A stretch of DNA of 39,865 nucleotides. Origin: Spirochaetota bacterium. GTDB taxonomy: Bacteria; Spirochaetota; UBA4802; UBA5368. The position numbers were made by a program, and so were the translations under genes. Below the pieces are notes generated by a model. That model was not told where the DNA came from, made no database searches, and worked only from the letters and a program-made list of their open reading frames with translations. This document shows positions 24,327 to 30,895 of this stretch, piece after piece (position 1 is the stretch's first letter; every line of letters starts with the position of its first letter). The DNA is taken from NCBI GenBank assembly GCA_018263175.1, contig JADFDB010000007.1:1-39865 (forward strand), in the 5' to 3' direction.

Positions 24327-25466
24327 ATGAGACGCTGCCGTACGGCCGGCGACAGCATGCGCAACGAAAAAATCGACATGATAAGCGCCGAAGGTCTCCG
24401 CGAAATCGCGGCGGCCTGCCTCGGGCGCTTCGAGGAGCACGATTCGCCGCGTCCGGCGCTTGCGGCCGTGGCGGGCCTGGTCTCGGACATGATCGGTCCG
24501 CGGCCGGGACGGGCGGTCCTCGAGCGTCCCGACCCCGTATCGATGGCGTTTTTGGAGCTGCTGGACCAGATCGTCTTCGAGATCGGCGAGCCGGCGGATA
24601 CCGAGGGCTTGAGGGTCGAGGAGTACATCCTCGGAGACCTGTATCGAAGGCTCGATGTGTTCCTCTGCCTGAACCGGGGGATCGAGCCGTATCGTGCAGG
24701 CCTCCATTCCCGCGTCATTACGGCGGACGACGCACTCATCATACGTCATTATTCTCTTGACGACCTCATTCCGACGCTCATGTCGGAGTTCTTCGAACAG
24801 CCACACCTGCGTTTTCCGATTCTGCACGCCCTGATCTCTTTTCGGACCGATGATCTGGTCGGTTTTTATTACGAGATAGCCAGGGGAGAGTACGAAACCG
24901 AGCTTCGCGTGCTTGCGGCCATCGGCCTCAACGGCAATGATACCGTCCGCTTCGACGGCTGGGATATGCTCAGGGCTTCGGCCGACCCGGATTTCTCCGC
25001 ACTGATATGCCATGTGTCGGGCGTGGACGGCGGCGTGCCGGCCTCCGGGTGCGTGCTTCTGTTTCGGGTGATCGAAATCGAGCTTGCCGCCGGGCGGATG
25101 GAGAATCCGGCCGACTGCCGGGCCATGCTTTTTGCGCTGCACGACATACTCCGGCACGACCTCGAATCCGTTTCGCTCAAATCCCGCATTTACGAATCAC
25201 TGTCGCGCATACTCGGCCTCATGCAGTGCGATTGTATGCGCGGCCTTCTCCTCGACGGGGAGAACCTGCGGCATTTCATCTACCTTGCCGACGGCGTGCC
25301 GGCGGAGCTTTTCGAACGGGTATCGCGGCTCCTCGAGTTTTTCGGCGCGGAGGTCATGGCCGCCATGGAGCGCCTCGTGGCGGGCGGCAGCGTGCATCTC
25401 GATCGGCGCAATTCCCGGCTTTCGGCATATCTTATGTCCATGGGATTCGACCCCCTGCTTCTGTAA
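24327..25466 (+). CDS. Hypothetical 379-residue helical protein
   Basis: I do not recognise this protein. It is predicted mostly alpha-helical and soluble, acidic, and has no signal peptide or transmembrane segment. Leucine-rich stretches recur (EEHDSPRPALAAVAGLV, FLELLDQIVFEI, DLIPTLMSEFFEQPHLRFPILHALISF, LFERVSRLLEFFGAEVMAAME), giving an ARM/HEAT-like impression without clear repeat periodicity. A cysteine pair occurs in LMQCDCMRG. The start is uncertain: ATG 24327 is the longest, while ATG 24357 (MRNEKIDMISAEGL) is equally plausible; neither has a good ribosome-binding site. The 49-residue zinc-ribbon-like frame follows 18 bases after its stop. Codon use matches the neighbours, so it is not obviously foreign. 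Confidence 0.7.
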   Translation: MRRCRTAGDSMRNEKIDMISAEGLREIAAACLGRFEEHDSPRPALAAVAGLVSDMIGPRPGRAVLERPDPVSMAFLELLDQIVFEIGEPADTEGLRVEEYILGDLYRRLDVFLCLNRGIEPYRAGLHSRVITADDALIIRHYSLDDLIPTLMSEFFEQPHLRFPILHALISFRTDDLVGFYYEIARGEYETELRVLAAIGLNGNDTVRFDGWDMLRASADPDFSALICHVSGVDGGVPASGCVLLFRVIEIELAAGRMENPADCRAMLFALHDILRHDLESVSLKSRIYESLSRILGLMQCDCMRGLLLDGENLRHFIYLADGVPAELFERVSRLLEFFGAEVMAAMERLVAGGSVHLDRRNSRLSAYLMSMGFDPLLL

Positions 25467-25484
25467 TGAGGACCGGACAAAACG

Positions 25485-25634
25485 ATGGTATTTATGCTTT
25501 ACAAATGCCGACACTGCGCAATGCTTTGTACGGTTTCGCGGAATCGGCACATCGAGGATCGGCTCCGGTGGCGGTGCGGGACTCGGGGCGCCGGAACCAT
25601 CACGCCTGTGACGCTCGGGTTTCGCGTTACATGA
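25485..25634 (+). CDS. Small zinc-ribbon-like protein, 49 residues
   Basis: This short frame starts at ATG 25485 and ends at TGA 25632-25634. It encodes MVFMLYKCRHCAMLC followed by a basic segment and RLRWRCGTRGAG. Cys8 and Cys11 form a CxxC knuckle; Cys15 and Cys31 could complete a metal site, although a second CxxC is not formed. It lies 18 bases after the 379-residue gene on the same strand and before repeat copy D. The ribosome-binding site is weak (GAGG well upstream of the ATG). The knuckle and position suggest a real small protein, but a chance frame cannot be excluded. Confidence 0.4.
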   Translation: MVFMLYKCRHCAMLCTVSRNRHIEDRLRWRCGTRGAGTITPVTLGFRVT

Positions 25635-25651
25635 ACACCGTCTGAACATTG

Positions 25652-25737
25652 GACTTGCTGCATATCGTGCGGATATCGGATGTTCCGCCGCCGCAGGCGG
25701 GGGAAAGCCGGGTTACCTTCCGGTTATGCAACAACTC
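25652..25737 (-). repeat. Intergenic palindromic element, copy D
   Basis: The 86-base element is in inverted orientation. Its right end CCGGTTATGCAACAACTC is the exact complement of the left end of copy C, and its left end is GACTTGCTGCA. The core CCGCCGCCGCAGGCGGGGGAAAGCC is GC-rich and palindromic. The outer flank is TATTTATAAA. It ends 24 bases before the thiolase start, so it probably lies in the thiolase promoter or 5' leader. Confidence 0.85.
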
Positions 25738-25761
25738 TATTTATAAACATGAGAGGTGGTT

Positions 25762-26937
25762 ATGAGAGAAGTGGTCATTGTATCGGCGGTACGGACTCCT
25801 GTCGGCACCTTCGCCGGAGCGTTGAAGGATGTGCCGGCCGTACAGCTTGGCGTTACCGCGGTCAAAGAGGCGATGAGGCGTGCCGGTATCGCTGGAACGC
25901 AGATCGAAAATGTCGTTCTGGGCAATGTTCTGCAGGCCGGCCTCGGGCAGAACACGGCCAGACAGGTGCTCATTCACTCGGGCATCCCGCAGGAGGTCCC
26001 GGCCATGACAATCAACAAGGTCTGCGCCTCGGGTTTGCGATCGGTCGCCCTCGCCGCGCAGATGATTAAAGCGGACGATGCGGACATCATCGTTGCCGGC
26101 GGGTTCGAGAACATGAGCGCCGCCCCGTACGCGGTCCCCGGCGCCCGCTGGGGCTGTCGCATGGGCGATGCGAATCTCCTGGATATAATGATTAAAGACG
26201 GGCTCTGGGACGCGTTCAACCAGTATCACATGGGCATAACCGCGGAGAACGTGGCCGAAAAATGGAAGCTCAGCCGCGGGGAGATGGACGCCTTCGCGTT
26301 AGAGAGCCAGCAGAAGGCGGAGAGCGCGATCAAGTCGGGGCGCTTCAAGGATGAGATCGTTCCGGTCGAGATCTCCGGCAAAAAGGGCATAAGCGTATTC
26401 GACACGGACGAGCATCCCCGCTTCGGCACCACGCTCGAAGCGCTCTCGAGGCTTAAACCGGCATTCAAGAAGAACGGTGTGGTGACCGCGGGGAACGCCT
26501 CGGGGATCAACGACGGTGCCGCGGCGCTCGTCGTTATGTCTCTGGAAAAGGCCAAGGAGCTCGGGCTGAAACCGCTCGCCCGCATAGTATCGTACGCGTC
26601 GGCCGGCGTCGATCCGGCGATCATGGGCACCGGCCCGATCCCGGCCAGCCGCAAGGCGCTTGAAAAGGCCGGCTGGAAGGCGCAGGACCTCGACCTCATC
26701 GAGGCAAACGAGGCCTTCGCCTCGCAGGCCCTGGTGGTGAACAGGGAGCTTGGATGGGACACCGCGAAGGTGAATGTGAACGGCGGGGCGATAGCCCTCG
26801 GCCATCCGATCGGTGCCTCCGGCGCGCGCATCCTCGTAACGCTTCTGTACGAGATGAAAAAGCGCGGCTTGAAGAAGGGCATCGCGACGCTCTGCATCGG
26901 AGGTGGGCAGGGCTCGGCGATGACCGTCGAGATGTAA
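25762..26937 (+). CDS. Acetyl-CoA acetyltransferase (thiolase)
   Basis: The 391-residue length is typical for biosynthetic thiolase. The ATG at 25762 is preferred to the GTG at 25756 because GAGAGGTGG sits just before it and [15 protein letters not shown] is the family N-terminus. Cys88 in [11 protein letters not shown] is the acylated nucleophile. [16 protein letters not shown] carries the active-site His, and [11 protein letters not shown] carries the C-terminal catalytic Cys. [13 protein letters not shown] is also present. The enzyme condenses two acetyl-CoA to acetoacetyl-CoA (or the reverse), feeding butyrate, polyhydroxybutyrate, isoprenoid or fatty-acid routes; no partner genes lie next to it. 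It stands alone, with repeat copy D immediately upstream. Confidence 0.96.
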   Translation: MREVVIVSAVRTPVGTFAGALKDVPAVQLGVTAVKEAMRRAGIAGTQIENVVLGNVLQAGLGQNTARQVLIHSGIPQEVPAMTINKVCASGLRSVALAAQMIKADDADIIVAGGFENMSAAPYAVPGARWGCRMGDANLLDIMIKDGLWDAFNQYHMGITAENVAEKWKLSRGEMDAFALESQQKAESAIKSGRFKDEIVPVEISGKKGISVFDTDEHPRFGTTLEALSRLKPAFKKNGVVTAGNASGINDGAAALVVMSLEKAKELGLKPLARIVSYASAGVDPAIMGTGPIPASRKALEKAGWKAQDLDLIEANEAFASQALVVNRELGWDTAKVNVNGGAIALGHPIGASGARILVTLLYEMKKRGLKKGIATLCIGGGQGSAMTVEM

Positions 26938-27007
26938 ACGGCCCTTCCGCCGCATGCGGGGCGGTGCGCCGGCCCCGCGTGCGGCCATGTCCCCGAAGAG
27001 AATGCGC

Positions 27008-27036
27008 TTGACCGGACTGTGCCGAAAGAGTAGCAT
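27008..27036 (+). promoter_or_regulatory. Probable promoter of the TPR protein gene
   Basis: TTGACC (27008-27013), a 17-base spacer and TAGCAT (27031-27036) lie about 45 bases before the ATG at 27081. The rest of the 143-base gap after the thiolase gene holds GC-rich partial palindromes near 26945-26985 but no T-run terminator. Confidence 0.5.
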
Positions 27037-27080
27037 TTCATACCGGCAGTGCCAATTCCGATCGCGAGGCTGATCGCTCA

Positions 27081-28214
27081 ATGAGATCCGATTCGAACAT
27101 CGTCCCGATGCGTTTGCGTGCTTGGCTGGTCGCGATCGCGATTGCGGCGGTTTTCCTAGCCGGCGGCCGCGCCGGGGCGCGGCAGAGACCCGCCGTCAGG
27201 GCGGAGCCCCCCCCGACCGCCGAGGGGAAGGAGATTCTCCCGGAAAACAAGCCCGCAATGCCGGCCGTTGATGAGCTCGATAAAAAGCTCAGGCTCGAAT
27301 ATCAGCGGGACCTCGACATGGCGAAGATACGCCGCTTGCATCTGCTCGACAGGAACGCCGAGATGGAGAGGCAGCTTCGCGATTTCGCCGGGAAATATCC
27401 GGTCGACCGCGACCGGGAGTATCACTATTACACGGGTCTCGTCCTCTCGGCGGCGGGGGAATACCGGCGGGCGGTTGAGAGCTATCTGAGGGCGATAGAG
27501 ATCGCACCCGATTACGCGAGGGCGCGCAACAGCCTCGGGGCGCTCTACTGCAGGCTCAACAAGTATCATTTCGCCCTCGTGCATTTCAGGAAGGCGCTCG
27601 AGGTCAATCCCTACAATCCGTTTTTGCAGTACAACCTCGGCAGCCTGTATTTCGAGATCGGCGATCCGGTCAATGCGAGGATCCATCTCGAAAAGGCAGT
27701 AAAATACAAGGCGAACTTCGGCAACGCCTATCATCGGCTGGGGTCGCTCGCCTACCAGACGCAGCAGTACGAGCGTACGATCGAATATCTGGCGAAGGCC
27801 ATCGAGTTCGGGGCCGAGTCGCACACCACGCACTATTACACCGGCATGTCGTACTTCAGCCTTGAAAAGGGGAGCCTCGCGACGGCAAGCCTGCGGAAGG
27901 CCCTGCAGATGAAGCCCGATTTCTTCGAGGCGGCGCTGGACCTCGCGCGCATTCACCACGCTTACGGCGAGTTCTCCTATGCGCTGGAATTCTATAAAAA
28001 GGCCGAATCGTTGAACCCCGACTACCCGAAGATAAAGCTCGCGATGGTCGAGTGCCTGCGCGATTTGAAGCGCTACCGCGAGGGGATCGCGCTCGTCCGC
28101 CAGATGCTCGAGCGCGACCCGCACAACGAACAGCTCCGCCGGCAGCTCAAAAACCTCCAGGACCAGCGGCTCATCGAAAACCTTGCCGAGCCGTACGACT
28201 ACTACACCTACTGA
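27081..28214 (+). CDS. TPR-repeat periplasmic or membrane-anchored protein
   Basis: The 377-residue protein has a hydrophobic N-terminal segment (LRAWLVAIAIAAVFLAGGRAGA), a signal peptide or anchor, then a proline-rich linker (about 40-65). Seven tetratricopeptide repeats follow from about residue 105 to 345, for example YYTGLVLSAAGEYRRAVESYLRAIEIAPDY and LQYNLGSLYFEIGDPVNARIHLEKAV. TPR arrays mediate protein-protein contacts; the partner is unknown. The start may be ATG 27081 or ATG 27108; neither has a strong ribosome-binding site. The stop is 58 bases before selD, which has its own promoter. Confidence 0.85.
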   Translation: MRSDSNIVPMRLRAWLVAIAIAAVFLAGGRAGARQRPAVRAEPPPTAEGKEILPENKPAMPAVDELDKKLRLEYQRDLDMAKIRRLHLLDRNAEMERQLRDFAGKYPVDRDREYHYYTGLVLSAAGEYRRAVESYLRAIEIAPDYARARNSLGALYCRLNKYHFALVHFRKALEVNPYNPFLQYNLGSLYFEIGDPVNARIHLEKAVKYKANFGNAYHRLGSLAYQTQQYERTIEYLAKAIEFGAESHTTHYYTGMSYFSLEKGSLATASLRKALQMKPDFFEAALDLARIHHAYGEFSYALEFYKKAESLNPDYPKIKLAMVECLRDLKRYREGIALVRQMLERDPHNEQLRRQLKNLQDQRLIENLAEPYDYYTY

Positions 28215-28238
28215 GGCCCGGCCGTCGGTTAAAAATCC

Positions 28239-28266
28239 TTGCAAATGGCGTCCGCGGCGCTACGAT
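28239..28266 (+). promoter_or_regulatory. Possible selD promoter with an almost leaderless start
   Basis: TTGCAA (28239-28244), a 16-base spacer and TACGAT (28261-28266) would start transcription at about 28273, exactly the selD ATG. No ribosome-binding site precedes that ATG, which agrees with leaderless translation. Confidence 0.45.
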
Positions 28267-28272
28267 TGGCGC

Positions 28273-29340
28273 ATGGAAGACTCGTGTAAAATCGAAAAAC
28301 TCGACGCGCAGCGTCTCACCGAGTCGGTCAAGGGAGCGGGCTGAGCCTCCAAGATCGGGCCGGCGGAGCTGGCCCAGGTGATGCAGCGGCTTTCCATCCC
28401 CTATGACGAACGCGTCATAGTGGGAATGGAGAACAGCGACGACGCAGGCGTGTACAGGCTGACGGACGATATCGCCCTCATACAGACGGTGGATTTTTTT
28501 ACGCCCATCGTGGACGATCCTTTTGTCTTCGGGCAGATCGCGGTCGCCAACGGCCTTTCGGACGTCTACGCGATGGGCGGAAGGCCCGTAACCGCCATGA
28601 ATATCGTCTGTTTCCCGAGCAAAAAGTTCAGCATAAACGTCCTTGTGCGCATTCTCGAGGGAGGGCTCGACCTTCTGAACGAGGCCGGTGTGCAGCTGCT
28701 CGGCGGGCACAGCGTCGATGACGAGGAGCTCAAATACGGGGTGTCCGTTACCGGGATCGTCCACCCGGCGAAGGCGCTGAAAAACTGCGGGCTGCGCGCG
28801 GGCGACGCGCTGGTGCTCACCAAGGCGCTCGGGACCGGGATCATCGGCACCGCGGTAAAGGCCGGGGAGTCCGACCCCGCGATACTTGGCCCTTTTATCG
28901 AAAGCATGCGCTCGCTGAATCGCGAATCGGCGGCCGCGCTCGAGGGATTCAGTGTGCATGCCTGCACCGACGTCACCGGTTTCGGTCTCATGGGCCATCT
29001 GCGCGAAATGCTCGCCGGCGACGCGCTCGAGGTGGTCGTTGAGTCCGGCAGTCTTCCGCTGCTGCCGGGGGCCCTGGACAACGCGGCCGCCGGGCTCATC
29101 CCCGGCGGCATGTACCGCAACCGCGACCACGTCGGCGACCTGTGCGAGATCGACGCGGCGGTACGGCGCGAGCTTGCCGACATCGCCTTCGATCCCCAGA
29201 CCTCGGGGGGGCTGCTCTTCGCCCTTCCCGCCGCCGAGTGCGACGCGCTGCTCGCCGCGCTTCGTTCGCGCGGGCTTGCCGCGGCCGCGCGCATCGGCAC
29301 GGTCGCGGGGGCCGGCCGTGCCGTCCTCAGGCTCGTCTGA
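28273..29340 (+). CDS. selD: Selenophosphate synthetase SelD, itself a selenoprotein (Sec24)
   Basis: The gene must be read through an in-frame TGA at 28342-28344. Upstream of it, ATG 28273 encodes MEDSCKIEKLDAQRLTESVKGAG, and the TGA falls where SelD has its catalytic Cys/Sec, three residues before the essential lysine (U24, K27; Cys17 and Lys20 in E. coli). ASKIGPAEL then continues into a normal SelD of 355 residues: GMENSDDAGVYRL, IQTVDFFTP, NGLSDVYAMGG and CTDVTGFGLMGHL. A stem (GGGCC 28357-28361, GGCCC 28371-28375) follows the TGA at bacterial-SECIS distance. SelD makes selenophosphate from selenide and ATP for Sec-tRNA synthesis. Calling the start at 28378/28381 would wrongly remove the active site. 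Confidence 0.95.
28345..28384 (+). promoter_or_regulatory. Probable bacterial SECIS element in selD
   Basis: Just downstream of the TGA, GGGCC and GGCCC form a 5-bp stem around a 9-base loop, GGCGGAGCT. It may be extended by ATC/GAT pairing outside with small bulges. The loop begins 17 bases after the TGA, within the spacing known for SECIS loops read by SelB. Only the fold and position are visible; SelB binding is inferred. Confidence 0.6.
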
Positions 29341-29356
29341 CGCGCGAATAAAATAA

Positions 29357-29385
29357 TTGACACCGCCCGGCCGGCTGCCTACAAC
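29357..29385 (+). promoter_or_regulatory. Strong promoter for tRNA-Sec, selA and selB
   Basis: TTGACA (29357-29362), a 17-base spacer and TACAAC (29380-29385) lie 26 bases before the tRNA gene. The -35 is perfect and the spacing ideal. It is one of the best promoter matches in the window. No terminator separates the tRNA from selA, so this promoter probably serves the whole downstream unit. Confidence 0.75.
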
Positions 29386-29411
29386 AAGAGGGCCTTTAAC
29401 TCGAAGTTTAT

Positions 29412-29501
29412 GGAAGAGGATGGGGTCCGGTGGCCCCCGCGGTCTTCAAAACCGTAGGCTGCAATTTATTGCAGCGGCAGGTTCGATTCCTGCCCCTTCC
29501 G
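29412..29501 (+). tRNA. selC: Selenocysteine tRNA (anticodon TCA)
   Basis: The 90-base sequence folds as tRNA-Sec. The acceptor 5' strand is GGAAGAGG, as in other bacteria, followed by an AT linker. A 6-bp D stem (GGGGTC/GGCCCC) carries a 4-base CGGT loop. The anticodon loop is CTTCAAA with TCA at 29446-29448. A long variable arm is formed by GCTGCAA/TTGCAGC. The T arm is GCAGG-TTCGATT-CCTGC, and the discriminator is G. The D arm and long variable arm are diagnostic. The acceptor contains one A-C mismatch, and acceptor plus T stems total about 12 pairs. CCA is not encoded (GCA follows). Confidence 0.95.
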
Positions 29502-29515
29502 CATGGTATTTCCCG

Positions 29516-30895
29516 ATGGAAAAGACCGAAAATCTCTACCGATCCATTCCCCAGGTCGACACCCTTCTTTCGGGCGCTTCGGCGCATATCGCGGACCTCG
29601 GCCGCTGTACGGTGGCCGCCGTTATCCGCGAAGCGATTGATTCCTTCCGGGCGCTGATAAGGGACGGTGCCGCTCCCTCGATGGACGACCTCGCCGCCGA
29701 CATCGAGCGGCGCTGCCGTCTGAAGCGCCGTGAGAAGCTCCAGCGCGTCATCAACGGCACCGGCGTCATCATCCACACAAACCTGGGGCGCGCGCCGATA
29801 GCGCGCGAGATTCTCGACAAGATGTCGGCGGAGATGTGCGGCTACTGCAACCTGGAGCTCGACCTGCCCGAGCGACGCCGCGGGCGGCGCGGCGGCTACT
29901 CCGAGGAGCTTCTGTCGAGGCTCAGCGGCGCGCAGGACGCGCTCATCGTCAACAACAACGCCTCGAGCGTTTTTCTTATACTGAATCACTTCGGGGCGGG
30001 AAGGGAGGTGGTCGTCTCGCGTGGCGAGCTCATCCAGATCGGGGGCGGTTTCCGCATACCCGACATCATGGAACAGACCGGCGCGCGGCTCGTCGAGGTG
30101 GGCACGACCAATATAACCGACATCGACGACTACCGGCGAGCGATCGGCGATGCAACGGCGATGATTTTCTCCGCGCACCGGTCCAATTTCGCGCTGCAGG
30201 GCTTCGCCTCGTCGCCGTCGCTTCGTGATCTGGCGGCACTGAAAGGCGAAGGCGTGCTCCTGGTACGCGACCTGGGCAGCGGAAACCTGGTGCGCGACGA
30301 GCGCCTCGGCGCCGATTTCGAGCCGACGGTCCCGTCGGAGCTCGCCCAGGGCGCGGACCTCGTCTGCTTCAGCGGCGACAAGCTTCTCGGTGCCTGCCAG
30401 GCCGGGATCATCGTCGGGCGGAAGGACCTCATCGCCGCCCTCAAAAAAAATCCGCTGATGCGAATGCTCCGCGTCGACAAGATGACCTATTTTCTGCTTC
30501 AGGAGACGCTGCTTCGGTATGCGAACGACGAGAGCGGTTCGCTTGCGCTGTGGGGCGTCATTCACCAGGGCCGGCGCGACATCGAACGGAAAATAACGCG
30601 GCTCATGCGCGCCATTCGCGCTCCCGGCAGACGGGAGTTCATTAAACGCACGGCGCTCAGGAGCACCTACGGCGGCGGTACGCTCCCGACCCGCGAGATC
30701 GAGAGCGCCGGAATACGGATAGCCGTACCGGGAATGAGCGCCGGCGAGCTTTACGCGCGCTTCATCGACGAGGAGGTCCCGGTGGTCGGGTATATCCTCG
30801 ACGACTGTTTTACCCTGGACCTTCGGACCGTACTCCCGGACGACATCCCGGCGCTCGCCGGGTCCATCGACCGGCTGCTTCCGGACGGCCGCTGA
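29516..30895 (+). CDS. selA: L-seryl-tRNA(Sec) selenium transferase SelA
   Basis: The ATG at 29516, 14 bases after the tRNA, gives 459 residues, the normal SelA length. An open frame running up through the tRNA is not coding. The protein has RRCRLKRREKLQRVINGTGVIIHTNLGRAP, the conserved RxVINATGVVLHTNLGRAP-type segment, then GRRGGYSEELLSRLSGAQDALIVNNNASSVFL. The PLP lysine lies in DLVCFSGDKLLGACQAGIIVG. SelA is a PLP enzyme that converts Ser-tRNA(Sec) to Sec-tRNA(Sec) with selenophosphate. No Shine-Dalgarno sequence is visible. The stop overlaps the selB ATG (TGATG). Confidence 0.97.
   Translation: MEKTENLYRSIPQVDTLLSGASAHIADLGRCTVAAVIREAIDSFRALIRDGAAPSMDDLAADIERRCRLKRREKLQRVINGTGVIIHTNLGRAPIAREILDKMSAEMCGYCNLELDLPERRRGRRGGYSEELLSRLSGAQDALIVNNNASSVFLILNHFGAGREVVVSRGELIQIGGGFRIPDIMEQTGARLVEVGTTNITDIDDYRRAIGDATAMIFSAHRSNFALQGFASSPSLRDLAALKGEGVLLVRDLGSGNLVRDERLGADFEPTVPSELAQGADLVCFSGDKLLGACQAGIIVGRKDLIAALKKNPLMRMLRVDKMTYFLLQETLLRYANDESGSLALWGVIHQGRRDIERKITRLMRAIRAPGRREFIKRTALRSTYGGGTLPTREIESAGIRIAVPGMSAGELYARFIDEEVPVVGYILDDCFTLDLRTVLPDDIPALAGSIDRLLPDGR

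Noticed and set aside
28378-29340. selD beginning at GTG 28378 or ATG 28381
   Set aside because: That start would remove the conserved N-terminus with the catalytic Sec and Lys; the upstream frame through the TGA matches SelD residue by residue.
29357-29515. A longer selA starting at 29357
   Set aside because: Those codons overlap the promoter and the tRNA-Sec gene, and the resulting residues do not match SelA.
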